A stretch of 64,000 nt of DNA from NCBI RefSeq assembly GCF_014651895.1, contig NZ_BMXT01000002.1, positions 124,001 to 188,000 of the forward strand. Reading direction: 5' to 3'. Below, piece by piece: positions 16,419-24,948 of the stretch. The position numbers and the translations under genes are program-made. Positions within the stretch are counted from its first letter, which is position 1. Every line of letters starts with the position of its first letter. The stretch comes from Rhodanobacter panaciterrae. GTDB lineage: Bacteria > Pseudomonadota > Gammaproteobacteria > Xanthomonadales > Rhodanobacteraceae. The notes under the pieces were generated by a model, which was not told the DNA's origin, ran no database searches, and saw only the letters and a list, made by a program, of their open reading frames with translations.

Positions 16419-18491
16419 TCAGGCCAGTCCGCACAGGACCAGCAACATGTCGATGATCTTGATGCCGAGGAACGGCACCACGATGCCGCCCAGGCCGTAG
16501 ACCAGCAGATTGCGGCGCAGCAGCGAACCGGCGCCGAGCGCGCGGTACTTCACGCCTTTCAGCGCCAGCGGGATCAGGAAGATGATGATCAGCGCGTTGA
16601 AGATCACCGCCGACAGGATTGCGCTCTGCGGCGTCGCCAGGTGCATCACGTTGAGCGTGTTGAGCGCCGGATAGGTGGTCGCGAACGCCGCCGGAATGAT
16701 CGCGAAGTACTTGGCGATGTCGTTGGAAATCGAGAACGTGGTCAGCGCGCCGCGGGTGATCAGCATCTGCTTGCCGATTTCCACCACCTCGATCAACTTG
16801 GTCGGATTCGAATCGAGGTCGACCATGTTGCCAGCCTCTTTCGCCGCCTGCGTGCCGGTGTTCATCGCCACCGCCACGTCGGCCTGTGCCAGTGCCGGCG
16901 CATCGTTGGTACCGTCGCCGCACATCGCCACCAGCCGGTTCTCGGCCTGGATGTCGCGGATCAGCTTGAGCTTCGCCTCGGGCGTCGCCTCGGCGAGGAA
17001 ATCATCGACGCCAGCTTCCGCTGCAATAGCGGCAGCGGTGAGCGGGTTGTCGCCGGTGATCATGATGGTCTTGATGCCCATCTTGCGCATCTCGGCGAAG
17101 CGCTCCTTGATACCGCCTTTGACGATGTCCTTCAGCTCGATCACACCCAGCGCCCGCGAACCTTCAGTGACGATCAGCGGGGTGGCGCCGCGCCGCGCGA
17201 TGTCCTCGGCCATGCGTTTGACCAGCGGCGGCATATGGCTGCCTTGCGACTCCAGATGCTTTTCCACCGCATCCAGTGCGCCCTTGCGGATCTGCCGTGT
17301 ACCGAAATCGACGCCGCTCATGCGGGTCTGCGCGGTGAACGGCACGAACTGCGCGTGCATCGCCTCCAGCTGCTGCTCGCGCAGGCCGAAGTTTTCCTTC
17401 GCCAGCACCACGATGCTGCGACCCTCCGGCGTTTCGTCGGCCAGCGAGGCCAGCTGCGCGGCCTCGGCCATGATCTTTTCGTCGATGCCCGGTGCCGGAT
17501 GGAACGCTACCGCCTGGCGGTTGCCCAGCGTGATGGTGCCGGTCTTGTCCAGCAGCAGCACGTCGACATCGCCGGCCGCCTCGACCGCACGGCCCGAGGT
17601 GGCAATCACATTGGCGCGGATCATCCGGTCCATGCCGGCAATGCCGATCGCCGACAGCAGTGCGCCGATGGTGGTGGGGATCAGGCACACCAGCAGCGCG
17701 ATCAGCACGGTCAGCGTGATCGGGTGGCCGATGCCCGCCGCCTGCACGCTGTAGATCGAATACGGCAGCAAGGTGGCGCAGGCGAGCAGGAAGATCAGGG
17801 TGAACTTCGCCAGCAGGATGGTCAGCGCGATCTCGTTCGGCGTCTTGCGCCGCTTGGAGCCTTCCACCATCGCGATCATGCGATCGAGAAAGCTCTTGCC
17901 CGGATTGCTGGTGATGCGCACCACCAGCCAGTCCGACAGCACGCGGGTGCCGCCGGTGACCGCGCTGCGGTCGCCGCCGGATTCGCGGATCACCGGCGCG
18001 GATTCGCCGGTGATCGCGCTCTCGTCCACGCTGGCCGCACCGACTACCACTTCGCCGTCACCGGGAACCTGCTCGCCGGCCTCGACCAGCACGTGGTGGC
18101 CGGTGCGCAATTCGGCGGATGGCGTGAAGGTGATCGCGGCATGGCGATCGGCCGATGCCAGCTTCTTCGCGATCACATCCTTGCGCGAACCGCGCAAGGC
18201 ATTGGCCTGTGCCTTGCCGCGGCCTTCCGCCAGCGCCTCGGCGAAGTTCGCAAACAGCAGGGTGAACCACAACCACAGGCTGACCCAGAAGATGAAGCCG
18301 GTCGGCGCCTCGCCGTGGCCGGCGAGCGCCTGCATCCACAACAGCGTGGTCAGCACGCTGCAGACGAGTACGACGAACATCACCGGATTGCGGAACTGCA
18401 ACCGTGGCGACAGCTTGCGGAACGAATCGGCCATCGCCGTGAGCACCAGCTCGCGGCTGAAGCCGCTCGCTGCTTGAGTTTGTGCAGTCAT
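16419..18491 (-). CDS. kdpB: KdpB, K+-transporting P-type ATPase catalytic subunit
   Basis: 690 residues. Key P-type motifs are TGES (161-164, containing the inhibitory-phosphorylation serine known in E. coli), the [10 protein letters not shown] membrane motif (about 269-278), phosphorylated D315 in [13 protein letters not shown], and [14 protein letters not shown] followed by [15 protein letters not shown]. It hydrolyses ATP to drive high-affinity K+ import through KdpA. Only three bases separate it from kdpA. Length matches the family. Confidence 0.98.
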   Translation of the reverse strand: MTAQTQAASGFSRELVLTAMADSFRKLSPRLQFRNPVMFVVLVCSVLTTLLWMQALAGHGEAPTGFIFWVSLWLWFTLLFANFAEALAEGRGKAQANALRGSRKDVIAKKLASADRHAAITFTPSAELRTGHHVLVEAGEQVPGDGEVVVGAASVDESAITGESAPVIRESGGDRSAVTGGTRVLSDWLVVRITSNPGKSFLDRMIAMVEGSKRRKTPNEIALTILLAKFTLIFLLACATLLPYSIYSVQAAGIGHPITLTVLIALLVCLIPTTIGALLSAIGIAGMDRMIRANVIATSGRAVEAAGDVDVLLLDKTGTITLGNRQAVAFHPAPGIDEKIMAEAAQLASLADETPEGRSIVVLAKENFGLREQQLEAMHAQFVPFTAQTRMSGVDFGTRQIRKGALDAVEKHLESQGSHMPPLVKRMAEDIARRGATPLIVTEGSRALGVIELKDIVKGGIKERFAEMRKMGIKTIMITGDNPLTAAAIAAEAGVDDFLAEATPEAKLKLIRDIQAENRLVAMCGDGTNDAPALAQADVAVAMNTGTQAAKEAGNMVDLDSNPTKLIEVVEIGKQMLITRGALTTFSISNDIAKYFAIIPAAFATTYPALNTLNVMHLATPQSAILSAVIFNALIIIFLIPLALKGVKYRALGAGSLLRRNLLVYGLGGIVVPFLGIKIIDMLLVLCGLA

Positions 18492-18494
18492 GAT

Positions 18495-20297
18495 TCAGTG
18501 TCCCGACATCAGGGATTCGGCGATCGGCCCCAAGGCCAGTGCCGGAAGGAAGGTCAGCGCACCGACCACGACCACCACGCAGGCCAACAGCGTGATGAAC
18601 AGCGGCGTATGCGTAGGCAAGGTGCCGGCCGATTCGGGTACGTGGCGCTTGGCGGCGAGCGAGCCGGCCATCGCGAGCATCGCAATGGTGAGTGGGAAGC
18701 GTGCAAGGAACATGCAGATGCCGAGCAACACGTTCCAGAACGGCGTGTTCGCCGAGAGCCCGCCGAACGCACTGCCGTTGTTGTTGGAGGCCGAGCTGAC
18801 CGCGTAGAGGATTTCGCTGAAGCCATGCGCGCCGGGATTGGCGACGCCGGCCACACCCGCCGGCGTCATCACCGCGATGGCCGTACCGATCACCACCAGC
18901 GCACACGGCAGCAGCACCGCGAGGCTGGCCATCTTCATCTCGTAGGCCTCGATCTTCTTGCCGAGGTATTCCGGCGTGCGGCCCACCATCAGCCCGGCGA
19001 TGAACACCGCCACCACCGCGAAGGCGAGCATGCCGTACAGGCCCGAACCCACACCGCCGAAGATCACTTCGCCGAGCTGCATCAGCCACATCGGCACCAG
19101 GCCGCCCAGCGGAGTCAGCGAATCGTGCATCGCATTCACCGCACCGCACGACGCGGCCGTGGTGATCGCCGCGAACAGGCCGGACGCGGCAATGCCGAAG
19201 CGGGTCTCCTTGCCTTCCATGTTGCCGCCAGCCTGCAGCGCCGAGGCGTGCTGATCGACCGCCAGTCCATGCAGCGCCGGATTGCCGGCCTGCTCGGCCG
19301 CGACCAGGGCGATCGTCAGCGGGATGAAGATCACCAGCATGGTGGCGAGGATCGCCCAACCCTGGCGCCGGTCGCCCACTTGCATGCCGAACATGTAGCA
19401 GAGACCGCCGGGGATCAGCAGGATCGCCAGCATCTCGATGAAGTTGGAGAACGGCGTGGGGTTCTCGTACGGGTGCGCCGAGTTGGCGTTGAAGAAACCG
19501 CCACCATTGGTGCCGAGCATCTTGATCGCGATCTGCGACGCGGCCGGACCCATCGGCAAGGTTTGCGTGGTGACCGGCGTTTCCCTGGTCACTTCATGGC
19601 CGGCGGCATCCTTCACCGCGTTGCCAGCCGCGTCCTTCACCGTCTCGGTATAACTGGTGGTTTGCACCACCGGCACGTCGACATACGGCTTGAAGTTCTG
19701 CACCACGCCCTGCGACACCAGCAGCAAGGTCATCAGCAGCGACAGCGGCAGCAGCACGTACAGCGTGCTGCGCGTGAGATCGACCCAGAAATTGCCGATG
19801 CTGAGCGAGCTGCGCCGGCTGAAGCCGCGCACCACCGCCACCAGCACCGCGATGCCGGTCGCCGCGGAGAGGAAGTTCTGTACGGCCAGACCCAGCATCT
19901 GGGTCAGGTAGCTCATCGTCGACTCGCCGGCGTAACCCTGCCAGTTGGTGTTGCTGGCAAAGCTGATCGCCGTGTTCATCGCCGAATCGGGCGACACCGC
20001 AGCGAAGTGCTGCGGATTCAGCGGCAACCACGGCTGCACACGCTGCAACAGGTAGACAACCAGCACGCCGAGTACGTTGAACAACAGCATCGCCAGCGCA
20101 TAACGCTTCCAGCCCATGGCTTCGTCGGCGCGGATGCCGCACAGGCGATAGATCGCGCGTTCCACGCCACCACCAAAACGGGTGACGCGGTTCGGCGTAT
20201 CGGCGAACACCAGCGCCATGTAGCTGCCGACCGGCTTCACCAGCAGCAGCAACACCACCAGGTACAGGCCGACCTGCAGGAAATCATGGGTGGTCAT
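18495..20297 (-). CDS. kdpA: KdpA, K+-binding/translocating subunit
   Basis: 600 residues and about ten membrane helices, with the four pore-loop selectivity-filter regions expected of the SKT superfamily (for example NTNWQGYAGE, GTNGGGFFNANS and NNNGSAFGG). ATG 20297 begins MTTHDFLQVGLYLVVLLLLV; the upstream in-frame extension belongs to kdpF in another frame. It selects K+ in the KdpFABC membrane complex. Its start overlaps the kdpF stop. Confidence 0.98.
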   Translation of the reverse strand: MTTHDFLQVGLYLVVLLLLVKPVGSYMALVFADTPNRVTRFGGGVERAIYRLCGIRADEAMGWKRYALAMLLFNVLGVLVVYLLQRVQPWLPLNPQHFAAVSPDSAMNTAISFASNTNWQGYAGESTMSYLTQMLGLAVQNFLSAATGIAVLVAVVRGFSRRSSLSIGNFWVDLTRSTLYVLLPLSLLMTLLLVSQGVVQNFKPYVDVPVVQTTSYTETVKDAAGNAVKDAAGHEVTRETPVTTQTLPMGPAASQIAIKMLGTNGGGFFNANSAHPYENPTPFSNFIEMLAILLIPGGLCYMFGMQVGDRRQGWAILATMLVIFIPLTIALVAAEQAGNPALHGLAVDQHASALQAGGNMEGKETRFGIAASGLFAAITTAASCGAVNAMHDSLTPLGGLVPMWLMQLGEVIFGGVGSGLYGMLAFAVVAVFIAGLMVGRTPEYLGKKIEAYEMKMASLAVLLPCALVVIGTAIAVMTPAGVAGVANPGAHGFSEILYAVSSASNNNGSAFGGLSANTPFWNVLLGICMFLARFPLTIAMLAMAGSLAAKRHVPESAGTLPTHTPLFITLLACVVVVVGALTFLPALALGPIAESLMSGH

Positions 20298-20386
20298 TCG
20301 AACCACTCCGGCTTGAGCAGGGCCACACACAGGTAGCCGGCCAGCGCCACGGCGATCAGGCCGGCGACGACATAAAGGACATTCAT
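20294..20386 (-). CDS. kdpF: KdpF small membrane subunit
   Basis: 30 residues: MNVLYVVAGLIAVALAGYLC followed by VALLKPEWFE. One transmembrane helix ending in the family's LL-x-PEWF-like tail, as in KdpF, which stabilises the KdpABC complex. The TGA stop overlaps the kdpA ATG by two bases, as is usual for kdpFA. Confidence 0.9.
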   Translation of the reverse strand: MNVLYVVAGLIAVALAGYLCVALLKPEWFE

Positions 20387-20432
20387 GACGAGAAACTCAT
20401 GCAGTAGGGAAAGGCAGACGCGGCGGACCGCG

Positions 20433-20525
20433 TTACTTGCGTGGACTCAGCCGATCGCAGATCAGCGCAAAGCCCAGCGTGGCCGCGCACAGCACGAGCA
20501 GGAACAACAGGTAGACGAAATCCAT
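20433..20525 (-). CDS. Small membrane protein upstream of kdpF
   Basis: 30 residues beginning MDFVYLLFLLVLCAATLGFA and ending LICDRLSPRK: one transmembrane helix with a basic C-terminus. GGAG lies nine bases upstream of ATG 20525. ATG 20540 is also in frame and would add five residues, but no ribosome site was seen for it. Similar one-helix proteins with a C-[ED]-R-L ending precede kdpF in other proteobacteria, from memory. It is probably a leader or accessory peptide of the Kdp system. Confidence 0.65.
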   Translation of the reverse strand: MDFVYLLFLLVLCAATLGFALICDRLSPRK

Positions 20526-20570
20526 CGGCGTCGACTCCATGAAAGGACGACGCGCACTGTAGGAAGTGCC

Positions 20571-20617
20571 GTATAAGAACGGGGTATCGGGACGGCGGCT
20601 ACGCGTATAGAACGCGT
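20571..20617 (-). promoter_or_regulatory. Candidate kdp operon promoter and KdpE-type operator
   Basis: Minus-strand -10-like TTATAC (20576-20571). Upstream are two copies of the palindrome ACGCGT (20617-20612 and 20606-20601), 11 bases apart, one helical turn. This is the spacing expected of a response-regulator dimer site upstream of -35. Assignment to KdpE is by position only. Confidence 0.4.
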
Positions 20618-20646
20618 AAATTTTCCGGATCCGGCTGGGTCGGCGC

Positions 20647-21621
20647 TCAGGCCGTCATATGCAGCGAGTCATCCGCGGGGTCACCTGCAAGCCGCTCGAC
20701 CATGTAGCCGGCTGCATCCCACGCATCGAGCCCGCCCAGCAATGGACGCACGTTGCGGTAACCGATCGTCATCAGCAGCTTGGCCGCCTTGGCTGCGGAG
20801 ACCTCATTCGGGCAGCTGCAATAGATCACCAGCTCGCGATCCGGCGGGATCGCCTGCAGCGCCTGGGCGACGCCATCCAGATCGGCCAGCAGCGCGCCGG
20901 GGATGATCCGCGTGTCGAGAAGGCGTGCCGCCTGCGAACGCACATCGACTACCACCGGGTTCTGCCCCTCCTCGATGGACTGGTTCAGTTCGTCGACGGT
21001 GATGCGGGCCATGCGCAGGGCAATCAGCAGACGCCTGCGCTGCCACCACTTGGCGGCGATGTAGAGCACGAGCAGCACCAGCAGCAGCTCAAATGCGACG
21101 GTGCCGGCACTGGCCATCGCGTCCAGCAAATCGTCGATCTGAGCGGCGAAGGCGTAACCGAGCCCCACCGCGACACCCACCCACAGCAGCGAGCCGAGGC
21201 CATCCAGCAGCACGAACGTGCCGGCGCGCAAACCCATCGCGCCGACCAGCGGCGGCGCCACCGTCGACAGTCCCGGTACAAATTTGGCGATCAGCAGCAC
21301 GCGCCCGCGCCAGCGCTGGAAGCGTAATTCGGACTGCTTCACGCAGGAATCCGGCGACAGCGAGATGCGGCAGATCGTGCGCATCACGCCGGACCCGAAG
21401 CGCCGACCCGCCCAGTACCAGAGCAGATCGCTGAGCAGGCAGGCGAGTACCGCAGCCAGCACCACATCCGCCAACGGCAATTTGCCATTCGCGCTCAGTG
21501 CGCCGGCCACGATCATGGTGGGTACCGCCGGCACCGGCACGCCGGCCTGCTCCACCAGCACATTGAAGAACACCAGCAGCAGCCCGTACTGGGCGATCAG
21601 CTCGATGATTTGATGGGCCAT
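20647..21621 (-). CDS. DedA-family membrane protein fused to a rhodanese domain
   Basis: 324 residues. About 1-195 is a DedA/SNARE-associated (VTT) membrane domain: EQAGVPVPAVPTMIVAGALS, LLSDLLWYWAGRRFG, FVPGLSTVAPPLVGAMG. About 215-305 is a rhodanese with VDVRSQAARLLDTRIIPGA and the active-site loop IYCSCPNE, then LLGGLDAWDAAGY. DedA proteins act in membrane lipid (undecaprenyl phosphate or phospholipid) movement; the rhodanese suggests a thiol or sulfur function at the inner face of the membrane. ATG 21621 starts the DedA domain. Transcribed divergently from ispB. Confidence 0.88.
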   Translation of the reverse strand: MAHQIIELIAQYGLLLVFFNVLVEQAGVPVPAVPTMIVAGALSANGKLPLADVVLAAVLACLLSDLLWYWAGRRFGSGVMRTICRISLSPDSCVKQSELRFQRWRGRVLLIAKFVPGLSTVAPPLVGAMGLRAGTFVLLDGLGSLLWVGVAVGLGYAFAAQIDDLLDAMASAGTVAFELLLVLLVLYIAAKWWQRRRLLIALRMARITVDELNQSIEEGQNPVVVDVRSQAARLLDTRIIPGALLADLDGVAQALQAIPPDRELVIYCSCPNEVSAAKAAKLLMTIGYRNVRPLLGGLDAWDAAGYMVERLAGDPADDSLHMTA

Positions 21622-21826
21622 CGGATCGGTACTCGATGCACGGTTCCGCAGAAACCGCAGGCATCCATGATTGGGCCGGCCACCGACGATTGCAAACCGT
21701 TTCGGTTGCCCGGCGTGACATCCAGCCGCACCGCCCCGACCCGCGCAAACAAGGGCTTTCGCCCGGAACATCACCATCGTGATGCAGTCCGGGCCTCAAA
21801 CCGCGGCGCAAGCCGCTGTGCGCCTC

Positions 21827-21832
21827 TATAAT
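21827..21832 (+). promoter_or_regulatory. Likely -10 box of the ispB promoter
   Basis: Perfect TATAAT 28 bases before the ispB start. No good -35 was seen at 17-bp spacing. Confidence 0.5.
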
Positions 21833-21859
21833 CAGCGCATACGCCGCCTTGAAGCCTCC

Positions 21860-22861
21860 ATGAACTCGATGCCCGCCGACGCCAGCCGCCCCGCCGACTT
21901 CGCCCAAGTGCGTGACCTTGCCGCTGCCGACATGCAGCGCGTCGACACCCTGATCCGCCAGCGGCTGTCCTCCGACGTGGTGCTGATCAACCAGATCGCC
22001 GACCACATCATCGCCAGCGGTGGCAAGCGGCTGCGTCCGATGCTGCACGTACTGGCTGCCGGTGCCGCCGGCTATCGCGGCGACCACCACACCAAGCTCG
22101 CGGCGATCATCGAGTTCATCCACACCTCGACCCTGCTGCACGACGACGTGGTCGACGAATCCGACCTGCGCCGCGGCCGCAAGACTGCCAACGCGCTATG
22201 GGGCAACGCCGCCAGCGTGCTGGTCGGCGACTTCCTCTACTCGCGCTCGTTCCAGCTGATGGTGGAACTCGATGACATGCGCATCATGCGCATCCTCGCC
22301 GACACCACCAACACCATCGCCGAGGGCGAAGTGCTGCAGCTGCTCAACATCGGCAACGCCGACGTCAGCGAGGCGGCCTATCTGGCAGTGATCGAGCGCA
22401 AGACCGCCGTGCTGTTCGCCGCCGCCACCGAACTCGGCGGCATCCTCGGCGGCCTGCCGGAAGCGCAAGTGACCGCGCTGCGCCGCTACGGCATGGAACT
22501 GGGCTACGCGTTCCAGATCGCCGACGACCTGCTCGACTACGTCAGCGATGCCGGCACCCTGGGCAAGAACATCGGCGACGACCTCGCCGAAGGCAAGCCG
22601 ACCCTGCCGCTGATCTACGCGCTGGAAAAGGCGAATCCCGAACAGGTGCAGTCGCTGCGCCACGCGATCGAACACGGCGGCCTCGACTCGCTCGACCGCA
22701 TCATCGCCTCGATCCGCGACTCCGGTGCACTGGAGCGCACGCGCGAACGTGCACTGGTCCACGCGCAGGCTGCGCGCGAGGCACTGTCCGCACTGCCCGC
22801 TTCCGCCTATCGCGATGCACTGGCCACGCTGGCCGACTATTCGGTGCAACGCACGTTCTGA
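21860..22861 (+). CDS. ispB: Octaprenyl/polyprenyl diphosphate synthase
   Basis: 333-residue trans-prenyltransferase. The first Asp-rich motif is DDVVD (95-99, in HDDVVDESDLRRG) and the second is DDLLD (222-226). GGKRLRP (54-60) and the EGEVLQL helix are typical of IspB-type long-chain synthases, which make the ubiquinone side chain. ATG 21860 was chosen because TATAAT ends 27 bases earlier and the family N-terminus begins there. The protein links functionally to the two Ubi hydroxylases 1-3 kb downstream. Confidence 0.93.
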   Translation: MNSMPADASRPADFAQVRDLAAADMQRVDTLIRQRLSSDVVLINQIADHIIASGGKRLRPMLHVLAAGAAGYRGDHHTKLAAIIEFIHTSTLLHDDVVDESDLRRGRKTANALWGNAASVLVGDFLYSRSFQLMVELDDMRIMRILADTTNTIAEGEVLQLLNIGNADVSEAAYLAVIERKTAVLFAAATELGGILGGLPEAQVTALRRYGMELGYAFQIADDLLDYVSDAGTLGKNIGDDLAEGKPTLPLIYALEKANPEQVQSLRHAIEHGGLDSLDRIIASIRDSGALERTRERALVHAQAAREALSALPASAYRDALATLADYSVQRTF

Positions 22862-22880
22862 GCCTGAGCGCAGCGATGCC

Positions 22881-23675
22881 TCACGGCGTACCGGCAAACG
22901 CCGCACGCAACCAGTCATGCATCAACCGGTAGCTGCGTGCGGCGGCGCGTTCGTCGTAACGGCAACCGGCCGAGTTCTCGCCCACCTCGGTGAAGCAGTG
23001 CACCGCATGGCCGATCACCACGAACTGCCAGTCGGCCGGGCTTTCGCGCATCTCATCCATGAACTTGTCCGCATCCGGCATGGTGCCCTTGTCGTCGGCA
23101 CCGTTCATCGTCAATACGCGGGCCTTGATGTGTTTCGCCAGCGCCGGATCATCCGTGGTCAGGCCGCCATGGAACGACACCACCGCGGCGATATCCGCGC
23201 CGCTTCGGGCGAGATCTAGCACGGCCGTACCGCCGAAGCAGAAGCCGATCGCGCCCAGCTTGTCGGCATCGATCGGTGCGCTCGCGACCTGCGCCTTCAA
23301 CTGGGCCAGCGCCGCGTTGATCCGTTTGCGCATCAGCGCACGATCGCCATACAGCGGCTTTATCGCCGCCTGCGCCTGATCGGCGTTGCCCTGCTGGGGA
23401 CGCACGCTGGCGCCGTACATGTCGGTGAGCAGGATCACGTAGTCCTTGCCTGCGATCATCTCGGCCTTCTGCACGGCCATGTCGTTGATGCCGTACCAGT
23501 TCGGCACCATCACCAGGCCGGGCCGTTTCGCACTGGTCGCGTCGTCGTAGACCAGCACGCTGTGGAACCGCGTGCCATCCAGCGTCCATTCGACCGGACG
23601 GTGCACCATCTTCGCCTGGGCGGCGAAGCTTGAACCAGCCAGCAACAGCAGACAGCAAAGTCGGGCAATGCGCAT
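22881..23675 (-). CDS. Exported dienelactone hydrolase-family protein
   Basis: 264 residues with an N-terminal signal peptide (MRIARLCCLLLLAGSSFAAQA). The alpha/beta-hydrolase domain shows the DLH nucleophile elbow GFCFGG (Cys), and the acid and base follow in MNGADDKG and GHAVHCFTE. ATG 23675 has AGGAT upstream. The physiological substrate is unknown; many homologues are poorly characterised ester or lactone hydrolases, here likely periplasmic. Convergent with ispB with only about 20 bp between them. Confidence 0.85.
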   Translation of the reverse strand: MRIARLCCLLLLAGSSFAAQAKMVHRPVEWTLDGTRFHSVLVYDDATSAKRPGLVMVPNWYGINDMAVQKAEMIAGKDYVILLTDMYGASVRPQQGNADQAQAAIKPLYGDRALMRKRINAALAQLKAQVASAPIDADKLGAIGFCFGGTAVLDLARSGADIAAVVSFHGGLTTDDPALAKHIKARVLTMNGADDKGTMPDADKFMDEMRESPADWQFVVIGHAVHCFTEVGENSAGCRYDERAAARSYRLMHDWLRAAFAGTP

Positions 23676-23701
23676 GGTGAATCCTCCGATGGATCTGCAG
23701 G

Positions 23702-23732
23702 CTCCCTCCCCCTGCATGCAAGGGGAGGAGAA
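23702..23732. repeat. REP-like GC-rich inverted repeat
   Basis: ctccccctgcatgcaaggggag-type hairpin in the short gap between the ubiquinone hydroxylase gene and the hydrolase gene. It belongs to the same general class as the repeats at 13866-14000 and 33350-33389. Confidence 0.5.
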
Positions 23733-23736
23733 AAAT

Positions 23737-24948
23737 TCAAAGTCCGGCCGCGTGCTCCGAAATGCGCCGCTTCAGCGGCGCGAGGCGATCGAGCAGACGC
23801 ACGCCAAGCCCACGTGCGGCAACCAAAGCCGGTGACTGCCACGCATAAATGCGCGCGAGAGCATCGAAACCCAGCGCATCGAGCGTATCGGCGCTGCGCC
23901 GGCGGCGTGCGTAACGACGCAGTACGTGTGCTGCACCAATGTCGCGACCGGCGGCACGTGCGGCAACCAGGGTGTCGTGCAGCTCGGCCACGTCACGCAG
24001 GCCCAAATTGACGCCCTGCCCGGCCAGCGGATGCACCGCATGCGCGGCATCGCCCAGCAAGACGAAGCGATCCGCCTGATAACGCTCGGCCAACTGCAGT
24101 TTCAACGGAAACGCCGCGCGCTTTGTGCTGCCGACGATCCGGCCCAAGCGGAAATCACTGGCGAGGCCTAGTTCGTCGAGGAAAGCCTGCTCATCCAGTG
24201 CCAGCACGCGCTGGGCTTCCGCCTCGGGCAAGGACCACACCAGCGAGCTGCGGCCATCCGCGAGCGGCAGCAAGGCCAGCGGCCCGCTCGGCAGGAAACG
24301 TTGCCAGGCAGTGTTCTCGTGCGGTCGTTCGGTGCGGACATGCGCCACCACCGCACGCTGCGCGTAGTCGTGACCACGCGTGCCGATGCCGGCCAGCTGG
24401 CGTAGTGGCGAGGCCGCGCCGTCGGCAGCTACCAGCAAGCTGGCTACCAGCGTTTCACCATCGGCGAGTTCCAGCTGGATGCGGTCCTCGCGCGCCTCGA
24501 AACCCTTCACCTCGGCCGGACACAGGCGGCGGACCCCGGCCGCTTCGAGCGCTTGCCACAGCGTCCACTGCACCAGGTTGTTCTCGACGATGTAGCCAAG
24601 CAGATCGCGCCCCTCGCCCGCCGCGTCGAAATTGATCGTCGCGCCGCTCTCGGCATCCCATACGTGCATATGTGCATACGGGCCGGCACGCGTATCGCGA
24701 ATGGACGTCCAGACGCCCAGATCATCCAGCAGTGCCAGCGATGACGGCGCCAGGCCGACCACGCGCAGATCCACTTCGTCGCCCGCATTCCACGCCGTCG
24801 GCGCCCGCGCCTCCAGCAAGGCAGTACTGAAACCGGCGCGCGCCAGCGCCAGTGCGGCGGCAGCGCCGACCATGCCGCCACCGACCACGGCGACGTCCAG
24901 CGCCGGCGCACGGCGGCGGAGCGAAACCTCTGATGCCGTTGTGTTCAT
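23737..24948 (-). CDS. FAD-dependent ubiquinone-biosynthesis hydroxylase (UbiI/UbiF/VisC type)
   Basis: 403-residue class A flavoprotein monooxygenase. It has the Rossmann motif VAVVGGGMVGAAAALALARAG, DLRVVGLAPSSLALL with the family arginine, the DG motif AADGAASPLR, and the FAD ribityl motif LLGDAAHAVHPLAGQGVNLG. It probably hydroxylates the quinone ring in ubiquinone synthesis (C5 or C6 position). Its start overlaps the ubiH stop as ATGA. Which carbon it modifies is not readable from sequence alone. Confidence 0.85.
   Translation of the reverse strand: MNTTASEVSLRRRAPALDVAVVGGGMVGAAAALALARAGFSTALLEARAPTAWNAGDEVDLRVVGLAPSSLALLDDLGVWTSIRDTRAGPYAHMHVWDAESGATINFDAAGEGRDLLGYIVENNLVQWTLWQALEAAGVRRLCPAEVKGFEAREDRIQLELADGETLVASLLVAADGAASPLRQLAGIGTRGHDYAQRAVVAHVRTERPHENTAWQRFLPSGPLALLPLADGRSSLVWSLPEAEAQRVLALDEQAFLDELGLASDFRLGRIVGSTKRAAFPLKLQLAERYQADRFVLLGDAAHAVHPLAGQGVNLGLRDVAELHDTLVAARAAGRDIGAAHVLRRYARRRRSADTLDALGFDALARIYAWQSPALVAARGLGVRLLDRLAPLKRRISEHAAGL

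Noticed and set aside
16641-20336. 1231-codon open frame on the plus strand opposite kdpB/kdpA
   Set aside because: Rich in His/Gln/Arg with no family similarity. It is the antisense shadow of high-GC kdp genes.
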